Positions 53,030-62,492 are shown, counted from the first letter of the stretch. The stretch: 64,000 nt of DNA from JACNIZ01 sp964344765 (GCA_964344765.1 CAYFOM010000003.1:88961-152960); one strand, 5' to 3'. Made by a program: numbers and translations. Notes: generated by a model not told the origin, from the letters alone.

Positions 53030-54601
53030 TTACTTCGAAGCGCGCGAAACCAATTTAGCTTGCATGAACAAGCCGAGGTAATCGCGACCACCGGCCTTCG
53101 AGTCGGTGCCCGACATGTTGAAGCCACCAAACGGGTGCACGCCGACCAAAGCGCCGGTGCACTTGCGGTTGATGTACAAGTTGCCGGCCATCAGCTCCTG
53201 ACGGGCGCGAGCAATTTTCTCTTCGTCGCGACCGTAGTAAGCACCGGTCAAACCGTAGATGGTGTCGTTGGCGGCCTCGATGCCTTCTTCAAAGCTGCTG
53301 ACCTTGGTCACGGCGACCACTGGTGCAAACAACTCTTCCTGGAAGATGTAATCGCTACGACCCACGCCAGTGAACACGGTGGGCTGCAGGTACCAGCCGT
53401 CTTCGGAGGCGCGCTCACCACCGGCAACCAAAGTGTTGCCATTCTTCTTGGCTTCGTCAATGCCCTTCAGAGCTTCGTTCATCGCCTTTTCGTTGATCAT
53501 CGCGGCCAAGAAGTTGTTCTTCTCAGACGGGTGACCAATGGTGGTGGCTTCGACCAACGGCAGGAACTTCTCCATGAACTCATCGTGGATCTTTTCGTGC
53601 AGAATCAAGCGCGAGCATGCCGAGCACTTCTGGCCTTGGAAGCCAAACGCGGCAGCGTAAGTCGCGGGAACAGCCTTGTCGACGTCGGCGTCTTCATCGA
53701 TGAACATGAAGTCTTTGCCGCCCATCTCGGCAGTGACGCGCTTCAGCCAAATCTGACCTTCGCCACACTCGCCGGCCTTCTGGAAGATGCGCTTGCCGAT
53801 CTCCATCGAACCGGTGAAGTTAATGAAACGAATCTGCGGGTGCTCGACCATGGTGTCGCCCACTTCGCCACCGGAACCCGGCACGAACTGCAACACGCCA
53901 GCCGGCAGGCCAACTTCTTTCATCAAGTCGATGAACATCGAAGCAATGCCCGGGCTGTCCGAAGCCGGCTTCAGCAACATGCAGTTACCAGCGGCAATCG
54001 GTGCCATGCACACGCCGACCATAATCGCCAGCGGGAAGTTCCACGGCGGAATTGCAACGCCAACGCCCAACGAAATGTAGCGCAGTTCGTTGTCCTCACC
54101 CTGAATGCGGGTGATCGGCTGCGGCCGGTCCCAGCGCAAAGCTTCGCGCGCGTAGAACTCAAGGAAGTCAATCGCTTCCGCGGTGTCGCCGTCGGCCTCG
54201 GCCCACGACTTGCCGACTTCGTAGACCATCATCGCCGAGAACTCATGCTTGCGCAGGCGCATGATGCGAGCAGCTTTGAACAAGTACTCGGCACGCTCGG
54301 CGGCGGGGCGGCGCGACCACTCACCAAAGGCTTTGTGCGCGCCGACGATGGCACCCAGCACATCGTCTTTGCTGGCCTTGGCCGAGTTGGCGACTACGCG
54401 CGAAGTCATCGACGGGTCGGTGGACTCAAAAGTCCCGGCGCCACCTTCTTTGTCTTCGCCATCGATGTGCAAGCGCACGACGACCGGCAGGGAAGCTTCA
54501 ATTTTCTCCAGCGCAGCCTGGAACGGCTTGGCGTTTTCTTCTTGGGAGAAGTCGGTGAACGGTTCGTTGACGAACGGGGTGATTTCCGAGGTGGTTTGCA
54601 T
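53030..54601 (-). CDS. pruA: L-glutamate gamma-semialdehyde (1-pyrroline-5-carboxylate) dehydrogenase
   Basis: A 523-residue aldehyde dehydrogenase of the RocA/PruA type. The catalytic Cys is in FGFQGQKCSACSRLILHEK, the general-base Glu in VTAEMGGKDFMFID, and NAD contacts in PPWNFPLAI and FTGSMEIGKRIF. INRKCTGALVGVHPFGGFNM near the end is diagnostic for P5C dehydrogenase. It makes glutamate from proline-derived semialdehyde in the cytoplasm. No proline dehydrogenase gene is nearby. It lies five bases after trmFO and 15 before the ferredoxin fusion. Confidence 0.95.
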   Translation of the reverse strand: MQTTSEITPFVNEPFTDFSQEENAKPFQAALEKIEASLPVVVRLHIDGEDKEGGAGTFESTDPSMTSRVVANSAKASKDDVLGAIVGAHKAFGEWSRRPAAERAEYLFKAARIMRLRKHEFSAMMVYEVGKSWAEADGDTAEAIDFLEFYAREALRWDRPQPITRIQGEDNELRYISLGVGVAIPPWNFPLAIMVGVCMAPIAAGNCMLLKPASDSPGIASMFIDLMKEVGLPAGVLQFVPGSGGEVGDTMVEHPQIRFINFTGSMEIGKRIFQKAGECGEGQIWLKRVTAEMGGKDFMFIDEDADVDKAVPATYAAAFGFQGQKCSACSRLILHEKIHDEFMEKFLPLVEATTIGHPSEKNNFLAAMINEKAMNEALKGIDEAKKNGNTLVAGGERASEDGWYLQPTVFTGVGRSDYIFQEELFAPVVAVTKVSSFEEGIEAANDTIYGLTGAYYGRDEEKIARARQELMAGNLYINRKCTGALVGVHPFGGFNMSGTDSKAGGRDYLGLFMQAKLVSRASK

Positions 54602-54606
54602 CTGTC

Positions 54607-56016
54607 TCAGGACTCAGGTGAGGGGGCCGGGGCGTCGCTCCGGTTCCCAGCGGGGGGAGCGGCGCAGGCCGGCCCACCATTATGCTCGCAAGGGGCCAAA
54701 AACGCAGCCATTTCGTCGGCGCTTCTGGCCGCGTAGGCTGCTTTTCGCTGCTTTTTGGGCACCGGCGGATAAAACGGCGGCAATAAGCCGAATTCGGCCT
54801 TCATTGGCTGAAAATCGCCGCTAGGCGAGTAGGCAACGTGATGGCAAAGTGCGCCGAGCAGCGTGGTCGTCGGCAGCGGTAGCGGAGTTTGGCCGCGCAG
54901 ACGGGCGACGGCGTTGCGACCGGCAACTAAACCCGAGCCGATGTTGCCGAGGTAGCCCTCCATGCCGGTGATTTGACCGGCGAGGAATAGGCCGGAGCGC
55001 TCGCGCCATTCGAGCAGATCGTTGAGCAACTTCGGCGCGTTGACGAAGGTGTTGCGGTGCATCGATCCCAGCCGCGCAAACTCGGCGTTTTCCATGCCCG
55101 GCAGACTGCGGAAGACGCGTTCTTGTTCCGGGTAGCGCAGGTTGGTTTGAAAACCCACCATGTTGAACAGCGTGCCGAGAGTGTTTTCTTGGCGCAGTTG
55201 AATCACTGCATACGGCCAGCGACCGGTGCGCGGATCATCGAGGCCGACCGGTCGCATCGGGCCAAAGCGCAGCGTGTCGACACCGCGTGCAGCGAGGATT
55301 TCAATCGGCAAGCAGCGCTCGAAGAATTGCTTGGCGCGCGGATCGGCTGCTTCGAAACCTTTGAGTTCGTGTTTTTCGGCGGTCAGCAGTGCGTCGACGA
55401 ATGCGAGGTATTGCTCCTTATCGAGCGGTACGTTGAGGTAGTCGGCGTCGCCTTTACCCCAGCGCGAGGCGGCGAAAATCACGTCGCGATTCAAGCTGTC
55501 GGCGGCGATGACCGGGGCGATGGCGTCGAAGAATGCGAGGTGATCGATGCCGGCGAGGCGGGCGATGTCGGCGGCTAGGGCTTCGCTAGTCAGTGGGCCG
55601 GAAGCGATGATGGCGACTTCGTCATCGGGAATGCTTTGCACTTCCTCGCGCAGCAACTCGATATTGGGATGTGCTTCCAAACGCGCGGTTACGCGTTCGC
55701 CGAAGGCATCGCGGTCGACGGCCAGCGCCTGACCTGCCGGTACCGAAGCGGCTTCGGCGTCTTCCAAAATCACGCAGCCCAGCGCGCGCATTTCCGCCTG
55801 CAAAACGCCGGCGGCGCGGTCGGGAAGCTTCGAGCCCAACGAGTTCGAGCACACCAATTCGGCGGCGTTGGCGGTTTGGTGGGCGGGCGTCGGCACCACC
55901 GGCCGCATCTCGTACAAGCGCACGGCAAAACCGGCGTCGGCAATTTGCAGGGCGGCCTCGGAACCAGCGAGGCCAGCCCCGATGACCGGGACTGGCCTAT
56001 TTGGGTGGACGTTCAT
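54607..56016 (-). CDS. trmFO: Methylenetetrahydrofolate--tRNA-(uracil-5-)-methyltransferase
   Basis: A 469-residue flavoprotein. It begins with the FAD motif VIGAGLAGSEAALQIADAG, then RLYEMRPVVPTPAHQT, AELVCSNSLGS (conserved Cys), CLPIEILAARGVDTLRFGPM and PVGLDDPRTGRWPYAVIQLR, all specific to TrmFO. It makes ribothymidine at U54 of tRNA from methylene-THF. A C-terminal tail rich in Ala and Pro is beyond the core. It is the first gene of the minus-strand run toward glcE. The region upstream carries short hairpins (GGCGT/ACGCC and GCACG/CGTGC). Confidence 0.95.
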   Translation of the reverse strand: MNVHPNRPVPVIGAGLAGSEAALQIADAGFAVRLYEMRPVVPTPAHQTANAAELVCSNSLGSKLPDRAAGVLQAEMRALGCVILEDAEAASVPAGQALAVDRDAFGERVTARLEAHPNIELLREEVQSIPDDEVAIIASGPLTSEALAADIARLAGIDHLAFFDAIAPVIAADSLNRDVIFAASRWGKGDADYLNVPLDKEQYLAFVDALLTAEKHELKGFEAADPRAKQFFERCLPIEILAARGVDTLRFGPMRPVGLDDPRTGRWPYAVIQLRQENTLGTLFNMVGFQTNLRYPEQERVFRSLPGMENAEFARLGSMHRNTFVNAPKLLNDLLEWRERSGLFLAGQITGMEGYLGNIGSGLVAGRNAVARLRGQTPLPLPTTTLLGALCHHVAYSPSGDFQPMKAEFGLLPPFYPPVPKKQRKAAYAARSADEMAAFLAPCEHNGGPACAAPPAGNRSDAPAPSPES

Positions 56017-56063
56017 TGGCGTAATTTTAACGCCGGCACGTCCGCGTGCGAGTCGCGCCTAAC

Positions 56064-57701
56064 TTAGGGGTAGATCCGCGTCGACGCCTTCACCGTCATT
56101 ACGTGATTGCCCGGACCATAAGTCTGGTAACCCTGAATGTGCACCGGCTGGCCGGTCATCGCCGCGCTGGTCGGCACGGTGACGGGAACCGCTCCGCTGC
56201 CCGGCGGTACCAGGAAGGTCTGCGAGGCGTATAGCGCGTTGAGGTCGATGTCGAACACACCCAAAATCGTCGGCGACGGCGCCAGTGCGGCACTGAAACC
56301 CATGGTCGCGTAGTTCGGCGTGTTCAAGTACATCAGGTTGACGATGTCGCCTTGGCGGGTGATGCCGTCGAGATGGAAGTTTTGATCAAAGGTATCGAAG
56401 CAAGTGACGGCACCGCCATTGCCCCAAGTGTTCGCGTGCACCGCTTTGGTGCCGGCTGCAGCCACTTCGCCATCGGGTGCGATGCTGACGCCAAAGGCCG
56501 AACCGCCGATGGACATCGATGCGGTCATGTTGCCGGCTTCGTCGTAAGCAAAAGCTTCGGGCGTTGCGAACAGCGAATCACCCCAAGAGCAACCGGCCAA
56601 GTGTTCGCCGTCGTCATCGATGTCGAGACCGGAGGCCGACAATTGGAATGCAGTGCCGGGAGCCGACAACGCGTCATCCCACATCACCGAGTTGGTGTCC
56701 AAGTCAATCATGCCAACGTTGATGCGATCCATCGCCGGCGAGTACTGCTGATTGATGTAACCCAAACGGTTGCCGTCGCCATCCAACGCCAAGCGGGCGA
56801 CGTAACCGCCGCTCATCGACTGGGTGTGATGATGGCTCCACCCGGCGCCGTTATCGCGGTAAACGCTCAGCGATCCAAAGGTGCCGTAAGCGAAGGTTTT
56901 GCCATCGCCGGAGAAGGCGTGCGAATCGAAGGATGCACCGATGTAATGCGAATGGATTTGCGCGGCGGCGAAGACGTCGTAGATGTAAGCCGACGTGCCG
57001 ATGAAGAAGTACGCGCGGCTTCCGTCGTTGCTCAAGCGTGCTTGACGAGCGTGGAAATTGGAGCCGTCGTTCAGCGTGCCGCTGGAAACCGAATTGCCGG
57101 CTTGATCAAAAGCTTCGATCAACAAGTTGCCGGTGTTCGGATCTGCCTTCCAAGCCAAAATGATTTTGGCGTCGTCGCTGATCGCCACACCGCCACCGAA
57201 ATAGTTCTGCGTGGTGGGGAAGGTGTAGGTCCAATTCGGCGCGCCGGATCCAGTGGTGTTGTACAGCGAGACGGTGGCTTCAAATTCGTAAGCCGAACCC
57301 GGATCGATGTCGTGAATCTCCATCGCCGCCGCAAACGGCGCGCGGTCGGCCACAGCTACCTGCGGCGTCTCCGAACCAAGCATGTCGTCGAAAAACAGCT
57401 CGGTCTGCGAAAAACTGGTCTGCACGCTGACTCCCTCATTGTTGAGCCCGCGGCTGGCCATAACGACGCCACCGTTATCGCCAATATCGGTGCCGTAACC
57501 GATCCACGCCAGGCCGCCGTCGAGGGTTTGCCAGCGCGGCGCGGTGACCAAATTCTGCTTGGAACCGAGGCTATGAGCGCCAAATCCGCCACTGCCGGTG
57601 CGCACAAATGCGCCCTCTGGCGTGACTTCCACGAATTCGGCGGTTTGCCCAGGGGGAGTGGCCTGTAAAGCACAAAGAACTATGGGGATGAAGGAGAACA
57701 T
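56064..57701 (-). CDS. Secreted beta-propeller-like repeat protein
   Basis: A 545-residue protein from ATG 57701 with a signal peptide (MFSFIPIVLCALQATPPG). The mature part alternates short beta phrases such as GGGVAISDDAKIILAW, RLSNDGSRAYFFIG, AFSGDGKTFAYGTF and RLALDGDGNRLGYI, which look like WD40/PD40 blades. The C-terminal 60 residues (from FDIDLNALYASQTFLV to HIQGYQTYG) form a beta-sandwich-like tail shared by many planctomycete secreted proteins I recall, but I cannot verify it. Upstream ATG 57779 would add 26 poor residues. Function unknown. Confidence 0.65.
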   Translation of the reverse strand: MFSFIPIVLCALQATPPGQTAEFVEVTPEGAFVRTGSGGFGAHSLGSKQNLVTAPRWQTLDGGLAWIGYGTDIGDNGGVVMASRGLNNEGVSVQTSFSQTELFFDDMLGSETPQVAVADRAPFAAAMEIHDIDPGSAYEFEATVSLYNTTGSGAPNWTYTFPTTQNYFGGGVAISDDAKIILAWKADPNTGNLLIEAFDQAGNSVSSGTLNDGSNFHARQARLSNDGSRAYFFIGTSAYIYDVFAAAQIHSHYIGASFDSHAFSGDGKTFAYGTFGSLSVYRDNGAGWSHHHTQSMSGGYVARLALDGDGNRLGYINQQYSPAMDRINVGMIDLDTNSVMWDDALSAPGTAFQLSASGLDIDDDGEHLAGCSWGDSLFATPEAFAYDEAGNMTASMSIGGSAFGVSIAPDGEVAAAGTKAVHANTWGNGGAVTCFDTFDQNFHLDGITRQGDIVNLMYLNTPNYATMGFSAALAPSPTILGVFDIDLNALYASQTFLVPPGSGAVPVTVPTSAAMTGQPVHIQGYQTYGPGNHVMTVKASTRIYP

Positions 57702-57779
57702 GACACAACATTCGCATTTTTCAGGAGTTGAGTCAAATGGCGTTGACCTTTTGGATTCGGTTCCGGCGGCGTTTTCCAT

Positions 57780-57785
57780 TAGAAT
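57780..57785 (+). promoter_or_regulatory. Candidate -10 box of the MuiA-family gene (TAGAAT)
   Basis: TAGAAT lies six bases before the GTG start at 57792, so the mRNA would be leaderless. It overlaps the 5' side of the divergent secreted-protein gene's control region. No clear -35 is seen. Confidence 0.35.
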
Positions 57786-57791
57786 GCGGAC

Positions 57792-59435
57792 GTGTTGCTC
57801 GCTTCCCTCATCCTCCTAAGCGCGGCATCGCCGCTAGCTGGTGTCGGGATGCCGGCTCAGGAACCGGCGGCAACGACCGTGCCGACGCGCCTGGATCGCG
57901 TCACCGTTTATCCAGAACAAGCTCTGGTTGAGCGCGTGCTGACGGTGGAAGCCGAGCGCGCCGGCGAGTTGGCTTTTGAGTTGGGACCGCTGCCGATTTT
58001 GGCGAGTAAGTCGTCGTTCCAACTGCGGGTGGAGTCGGGCCCAGCCGAGGTGCAGGGCATCGAGACTTCGATTCGCAACAGCACCGGTGCCGAGACGGCG
58101 GCGGTGGTGGAGTTGAAAGAGCGCTTGGCCGGCATTCAAAGTTTGCATCGCGAAGTGCGGACCAAGTTGGTTGGAGTTGAAGGTCAGCAGTCGGTGTTGG
58201 ATGCGTTGGTCGGTTCGGTTGCCAATCGCGAAAAGCCGTTGACCGAAGAAGAGCTGTTGCCGATCTTGGACTTGGTGCGCAAGCAAAGTGAAGCGTTGGA
58301 TCAAGAGCGCGCGCGCTTCCAAGCCGAAGAAGCCGAGTTGACTGCGACTATCGATGAATTGAATCGCAAGATTGCAGCTGCGGTGGGGCAGGCGCGACCG
58401 TTCCAGACTTTGCATGTGCCGTTGCGTTTTGAGCGCCCGGGTACTGCTGAATTGCGTTTGCTGTACTTGGTTTCCAGCGCCAGTTGGGAGCCCAGTTACG
58501 ACGTGCACGTTTCGTCGGACTTTACCGGTGTCAGCATTTCGCAGGTGGCGCGCGTGCGTCAAAACAGCGGGGAAGATTGGGAGAACGTCGAAGTGCAGTT
58601 GAGCACGTCGATGCCTTCGATTGGTTTGGATCCGCCGGAGTTGCCGTCGCGTTATTACGTGCTGCCTTATCCGGGCGCGCCCGATCTGCAGGGTCTGGCG
58701 GCGTTGGGATATGACGGTGGCGACTTGGCGGCGTTGGATGCAACCGGCGGCGTCGGCACTTTGTCGGCGAGTAATGCCAGTTATGCGCAGAGTGGATTGG
58801 CTGCGAGTTTCCAAGTGATTGGTTCGCGCACCGTGCGCAGCGGCGGCGAGCCCAGCCAGATTTTGCTGACCAGTTTGCCGATGCAAGTTTGGCCCGAGCG
58901 CTACTTGGTGCCGTCGGTCAGCGATCAGGCTTATCTACGCGCCGACGTGCTTTATTCCGGTGATCAACCATTGGTGGCCGGCACTGCCAAGGTTTACTTG
59001 GGGCCCGACTTCTTAGGTGAAACGGCGATTCCGGTGCTGCACCGTGGCGATCGCACCACCATTCACTTGGGCATCGATCCGAACCTGACGGTGAAGTACG
59101 AAGCGCTGAGTGACGAGCGCGATAACCCCGGTTTGCTGTCGTCGACCGCGCATCGCACGCGCGTGTTCCGCGCCGACTTCCGTTTGAATCCGAATTCGGG
59201 TCCGGTGGAAGTGCTGGTCGAGGAAGTGCTGCCGCTGACCCGCGATGACCGCATCGAAATTTCGCCGGTGCAAATGCAGCCGCCGCCGCTGAACGACGAA
59301 GAGTCGATGAAGCTGCGCAATGACGGTATTTACCGCTGGAAATTCCGCTTGGCGCCGGGCGCGAGTCAGCGCATTACCTGGGGCTACGACGCCGCATTCC
59401 ACGAAGACCTCAACCCGGTATTTACCGAGCGCTGA
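57792..59435 (+). CDS. Mucoidy inhibitor MuiA family protein (DUF4139)
   Basis: A 547-residue exported protein starting at GTG 57792 with a signal peptide (LLASLILLSAASPLAGVG). DUF4140-like N-terminal region: RVTVYPEQALVERVLTVEAE; a coiled coil (about 110-200); then the DUF4139 beta domain: ELRLLYLVSSASWEPSYDVH, VARVRQNSGEDWENVEVQLS and KVYLGPDFLGE. MuiA-like proteins are implicated in extracellular polysaccharide phenotypes, with no known reaction. Two bases downstream starts the degenerate receiver gene. Confidence 0.82.
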   Translation: MLLASLILLSAASPLAGVGMPAQEPAATTVPTRLDRVTVYPEQALVERVLTVEAERAGELAFELGPLPILASKSSFQLRVESGPAEVQGIETSIRNSTGAETAAVVELKERLAGIQSLHREVRTKLVGVEGQQSVLDALVGSVANREKPLTEEELLPILDLVRKQSEALDQERARFQAEEAELTATIDELNRKIAAAVGQARPFQTLHVPLRFERPGTAELRLLYLVSSASWEPSYDVHVSSDFTGVSISQVARVRQNSGEDWENVEVQLSTSMPSIGLDPPELPSRYYVLPYPGAPDLQGLAALGYDGGDLAALDATGGVGTLSASNASYAQSGLAASFQVIGSRTVRSGGEPSQILLTSLPMQVWPERYLVPSVSDQAYLRADVLYSGDQPLVAGTAKVYLGPDFLGETAIPVLHRGDRTTIHLGIDPNLTVKYEALSDERDNPGLLSSTAHRTRVFRADFRLNPNSGPVEVLVEEVLPLTRDDRIEISPVQMQPPPLNDEESMKLRNDGIYRWKFRLAPGASQRITWGYDAAFHEDLNPVFTER

Positions 59436-59437
59436 TC

Positions 59438-59803
59438 ATGGGCAAGCCGCAAATCTTGGTGGTAGAGGACCAGCCCGAGTTTCAACGGGCGTTGAGTTTC
59501 CGCTTGGAGGCGCAGGGCTTCCAGGTCGAAATCGCCGAGGACGGCGGCGCCGCTGAGCTGTGCTTGGGCATTCGCGATTTCGACGTCGTGTTGATGAAAG
59601 ATGTGCTCAAGGATGGGCCGGCTGATACGCGGTTGCGCGATTGGCGTCATCAGGGCAAGAGCTTGCCGGTGATTTTGATGACGACGATGCCGGCTGCCGA
59701 TCCGCTGAATCCGGTGCCGCAGCACGCCGACGGCGCGATTGCGCGGCCGTTTGCAATCTCGGATTTGATCGTCGAGATCGAGCGCGTGACGGTCGCCGGC
59801 TAG
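59438..59803 (+). CDS. Degenerate response-regulator receiver domain
   Basis: A 121-residue single-domain protein with the receiver fold pattern: ILVVEDQPEFQRALSF (acidic pair E10-D11), FDVVLMKDVLKDG where the phosphoacceptor Asp should stand, ILMTT (Thr) and IARPF where the conserved Lys is Arg103. At the phosphoacceptor position there is K54, with D55 one residue later, so normal phosphorylation is doubtful. It is in the same transcript as the MuiA-family gene, and no histidine kinase gene is nearby. Confidence 0.75.
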   Translation: MGKPQILVVEDQPEFQRALSFRLEAQGFQVEIAEDGGAAELCLGIRDFDVVLMKDVLKDGPADTRLRDWRHQGKSLPVILMTTMPAADPLNPVPQHADGAIARPFAISDLIVEIERVTVAG

Positions 59804-59901
59804 GCTGGAACTCCGCTGCTTGGATCGCGGTTTGAGCCGCTCGGTGGCGCTAAAATGCTCGATTCCCGGCCGTCCGGCCGCCGCTTCAACCGAGCAAATC
59901 C

Positions 59902-61359
59902 ATGTCACAAGATCGTCCTGTACGCGTTCGTTTCGCGCCTTCGCCGACCGGCCGCCTGCACATCGGCGGCGCCCGCACCGCATTGTTTAACTGGGCGCTG
60001 GCGCGTCATTTTGGCGGCCAGTTCATTTTGCGTATCGAGGACACCGACACCGAGCGCAATAGCGAAGAGTCGCTGCAGTCCATTTTGGAGTCGATGCGTT
60101 GGTTGGGCATTGATTGGGACGAAGGCCCGGATGTGGGTGGCGACTTTGGTCCGTACTTCCAGCAACTGCGTTTGGATAAGTACAAGGCGGCGATTGAATG
60201 CGGTTTGGCCGAGGGTTGGTTGTTCCGTTGCTTTGCCAGTGCCGAGGAGATCGGCAAGTTGGTGGAAGAGCATCGCCAGAGCAAGACTGCCGGTCGTTGG
60301 GAGGGCCCATACCGCGATTTGCCGGTTGAAGAAGCCGAGCGTCGCGCGGCAAGTGGGGAAGAGTTTGTGCTGCGTTTTCGCGTGCCGCTGGGACAGGAAG
60401 TTGTGATTAAGGATCACATCCGCGGCGACGTAACCTTCCGCACCGACGAGGTTGAAGACTGGGTTGCGGTGCGCGCCAACGGCATGCCGACGTACAACTT
60501 CTGCTGCGCGATTGATGATGCGGATATGCAAATTTCGCACGTGATTCGCGGCGAAGAGCACTTGGTCAATACGCCGAAGCAGGTCTTGTTGGCCGAAGCC
60601 TTGGGCGTGACCGTGCCGGACTTTGCCCACGTGCCGTTGATCCTCGGCGACGACGGCAAAAAGTTGTCGAAGCGCACCGGCGACACCGCGCTTGGGGATT
60701 ACATCGCCAAAGGCTATCCGTCGGATGCGTTGTTTAACTTCTTGGCGTTGCTTGGTTTTTCCATCGACGACAAGACCACGGTTTTCTCGCGCGATGAGTT
60801 GGTGCAGCACTTTGATCTGAAGCGGATCAGCAAGGGCGGTGCTTTGTTTGACACCGATAAGCTGCATTATCTGTGTGGCGAGTACATCCGCCGTATGGAT
60901 GTGGCCGAGCTGACCGACGCGGTGATGCCGAGTTTGATTCTTGCAGGCTTAGCCGAAGACGTAGATCGCGCATGGCTCGAGCACTTGGTGCGCGCGATGC
61001 AAGAGCGTTTGGGTTTGCTGAATGAACTGCCGGAGAAGGCGGCGTTTTTGTTCAGCGATATGGTGGAGCTTGATAAAAAAGCTGCCAATGCGGTGGCCAA
61101 TGAGCAAGCGGTGGCTGCGCTGACGCACATCGCCACTTCTTTGGAGAACGCCGACGTCTTCCCGCCCGCCGAATGGTCGGCGTGGATCAAGGAGCAAGCC
61201 GATCAGCTGGATGTGGGGCTTGGCAAGGTGATGAAGCCGTTGCGTGCCGCGTTGAGCGGGACTTTGGGCGGACCGGAGCTGGTCGACATACTTGCGCTGT
61301 TGGGCAAGGAGCGCAGTTTGAGGCGCATTCGCGCTGCGGTGGCACCGGTGGCTAGCTGA
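59902..61359 (+). CDS. gltX: Glutamyl-tRNA synthetase
   Basis: A 485-residue class I synthetase. The HIGH motif is in RFAPSPTGRLHIGGARTALF, and KMSKS in KKLSKRTGD near residue 253; RIEDTDTERNSEES and ADMQISHVIRGEEHLVNTPK are typical. The C-terminal alpha-helical anticodon-binding domain follows. It charges tRNA-Glu. A TAAAAT box lies 45 bases before the ATG. Whether it also charges tRNA-Gln depends on genes outside the window. Confidence 0.96.
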   Translation: MSQDRPVRVRFAPSPTGRLHIGGARTALFNWALARHFGGQFILRIEDTDTERNSEESLQSILESMRWLGIDWDEGPDVGGDFGPYFQQLRLDKYKAAIECGLAEGWLFRCFASAEEIGKLVEEHRQSKTAGRWEGPYRDLPVEEAERRAASGEEFVLRFRVPLGQEVVIKDHIRGDVTFRTDEVEDWVAVRANGMPTYNFCCAIDDADMQISHVIRGEEHLVNTPKQVLLAEALGVTVPDFAHVPLILGDDGKKLSKRTGDTALGDYIAKGYPSDALFNFLALLGFSIDDKTTVFSRDELVQHFDLKRISKGGALFDTDKLHYLCGEYIRRMDVAELTDAVMPSLILAGLAEDVDRAWLEHLVRAMQERLGLLNELPEKAAFLFSDMVELDKKAANAVANEQAVAALTHIATSLENADVFPPAEWSAWIKEQADQLDVGLGKVMKPLRAALSGTLGGPELVDILALLGKERSLRRIRAAVAPVAS

Positions 61360-61383
61360 GCGGCGGGGGCTTGATGCCCGCAC

Positions 61384-62457
61384 TTAATTCAATTGCTTCA
61401 ACAACGGCAAAACTGCCGCGCGCAGTTCGCGTGCCCGCAAGTTTTTGGCGCGGATAATTCCGTCGGTGTCGAGCAGGAAGCTGGTCGGAATCGAGCGCAC
61501 GAACAACTGCTTGGCGAGTGCCGATTCCCATCCTTTGCCGTCGTATAACTGCGGCCATGGCATGTTCTTTTGCTTCAGATAACTGAGCAAACGATTGCGT
61601 CCATCGCGGCGGTCGTCGTCGAGGGATACGCCAACGATGACGAAGTCCTGCCCGGCAAGTTCGTGATACAGCGAGGCGACCATCGGCATTTCTTTATCGC
61701 AGGGTTTGGACCAGGTTGCCCAGAATTGAATCAGCACGACTTTGCCTTTGAGATCGTGGGTGCTGAGCTTGGTGCCGTCGCGCAGGCGCGTGCCGCTGAG
61801 TTCGGGCATCGGTAAGCCGATCAGCAAGGTCTTCATCACTTTGATGCGCGCGAGAATGTCGGCGGCTTGAGCGGCGTCGGAGTTTTTGGATTTGGCGGCC
61901 GGATCGGTGGCGGTTTTGTCGAGCGTCGCGGCGATCGGGTGGAGCAGGGCTTCGGCCTGCATAAACTGCTCGGCATCGGCGAGGGCAATGGCGTAGACGA
62001 AGGTATAGCGCTTCAGGTCGAGGCGCAGGCCGTCGGGTGGTGTGCCGACGTACTTCTGCGCGTCGGCATGAATCTGCTTCATACGCGCGAGGCCGGCATC
62101 GGGTTGCTGGCGAGCGTGGATCTCCATCAGCGCCAGCTCATGGCGGGCTTCGAACGACGCGGCGGTGCCGGCGTGCTCGATGCTGAATTTCTCGACTTGC
62201 GAGAACAGGTCGTTCAAGTACTTCTCAAATGCCGCGCGCGTCGACTGCTTGGGCCCCTTGAAGCTACTTTGCAGCGCGCGCCAGGCCTCCAAAGCCGCCA
62301 CCTCCTCGGCCGACGGCTCCTGCACGGCGGCGGGCACGCTGGGCGACTCAGCCTGAGCCTGCTCGGTCGACCCATCTGCCGATCCCGTCGGCACCTCGGT
62401 CTGAAGCGGGGCGGCCAGAGCCAGGATCAGAATTTTTGACAATGTGGCAAGAAGCAC
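61384..62457 (-). CDS. TlpA-like thioredoxin-fold protein lacking first active-site Cys
   Basis: A 357-residue exported protein with N-terminal signal (MLLATLSKILILALAAPL), a helical TPR-like region (about 50-205) and a C-terminal TlpA/AhpC-type thioredoxin domain (about 212-357). The active-site loop is W246-A-T-W-S-K-P-C253, where the usual WCxPC has Ser250 for the first Cys; the cis-Pro loop (SIPTSFLLD) is intact. Such proteins work in the periplasm; with one Cys a normal disulfide exchange is not possible. It converges on gltX. Confidence 0.85.
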   Translation of the reverse strand: MLLATLSKILILALAAPLQTEVPTGSADGSTEQAQAESPSVPAAVQEPSAEEVAALEAWRALQSSFKGPKQSTRAAFEKYLNDLFSQVEKFSIEHAGTAASFEARHELALMEIHARQQPDAGLARMKQIHADAQKYVGTPPDGLRLDLKRYTFVYAIALADAEQFMQAEALLHPIAATLDKTATDPAAKSKNSDAAQAADILARIKVMKTLLIGLPMPELSGTRLRDGTKLSTHDLKGKVVLIQFWATWSKPCDKEMPMVASLYHELAGQDFVIVGVSLDDDRRDGRNRLLSYLKQKNMPWPQLYDGKGWESALAKQLFVRSIPTSFLLDTDGIIRAKNLRARELRAAVLPLLKQLN

Positions 62458-62492
62458 CGGATGAAAGGGTGGAGCAATCGGTCAGAAGTCGC

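Noticed and set aside
52970..54736. 588-codon open frame on the plus strand
   Set aside because: It is antisense to P5C dehydrogenase, whose motifs are unmistakable. Long antisense frames are expected at this GC content.
56352..57668. 438-codon open frame on the plus strand
   Set aside because: Antisense to the secreted repeat protein gene; no domain, and the minus-strand frame has a signal peptide.
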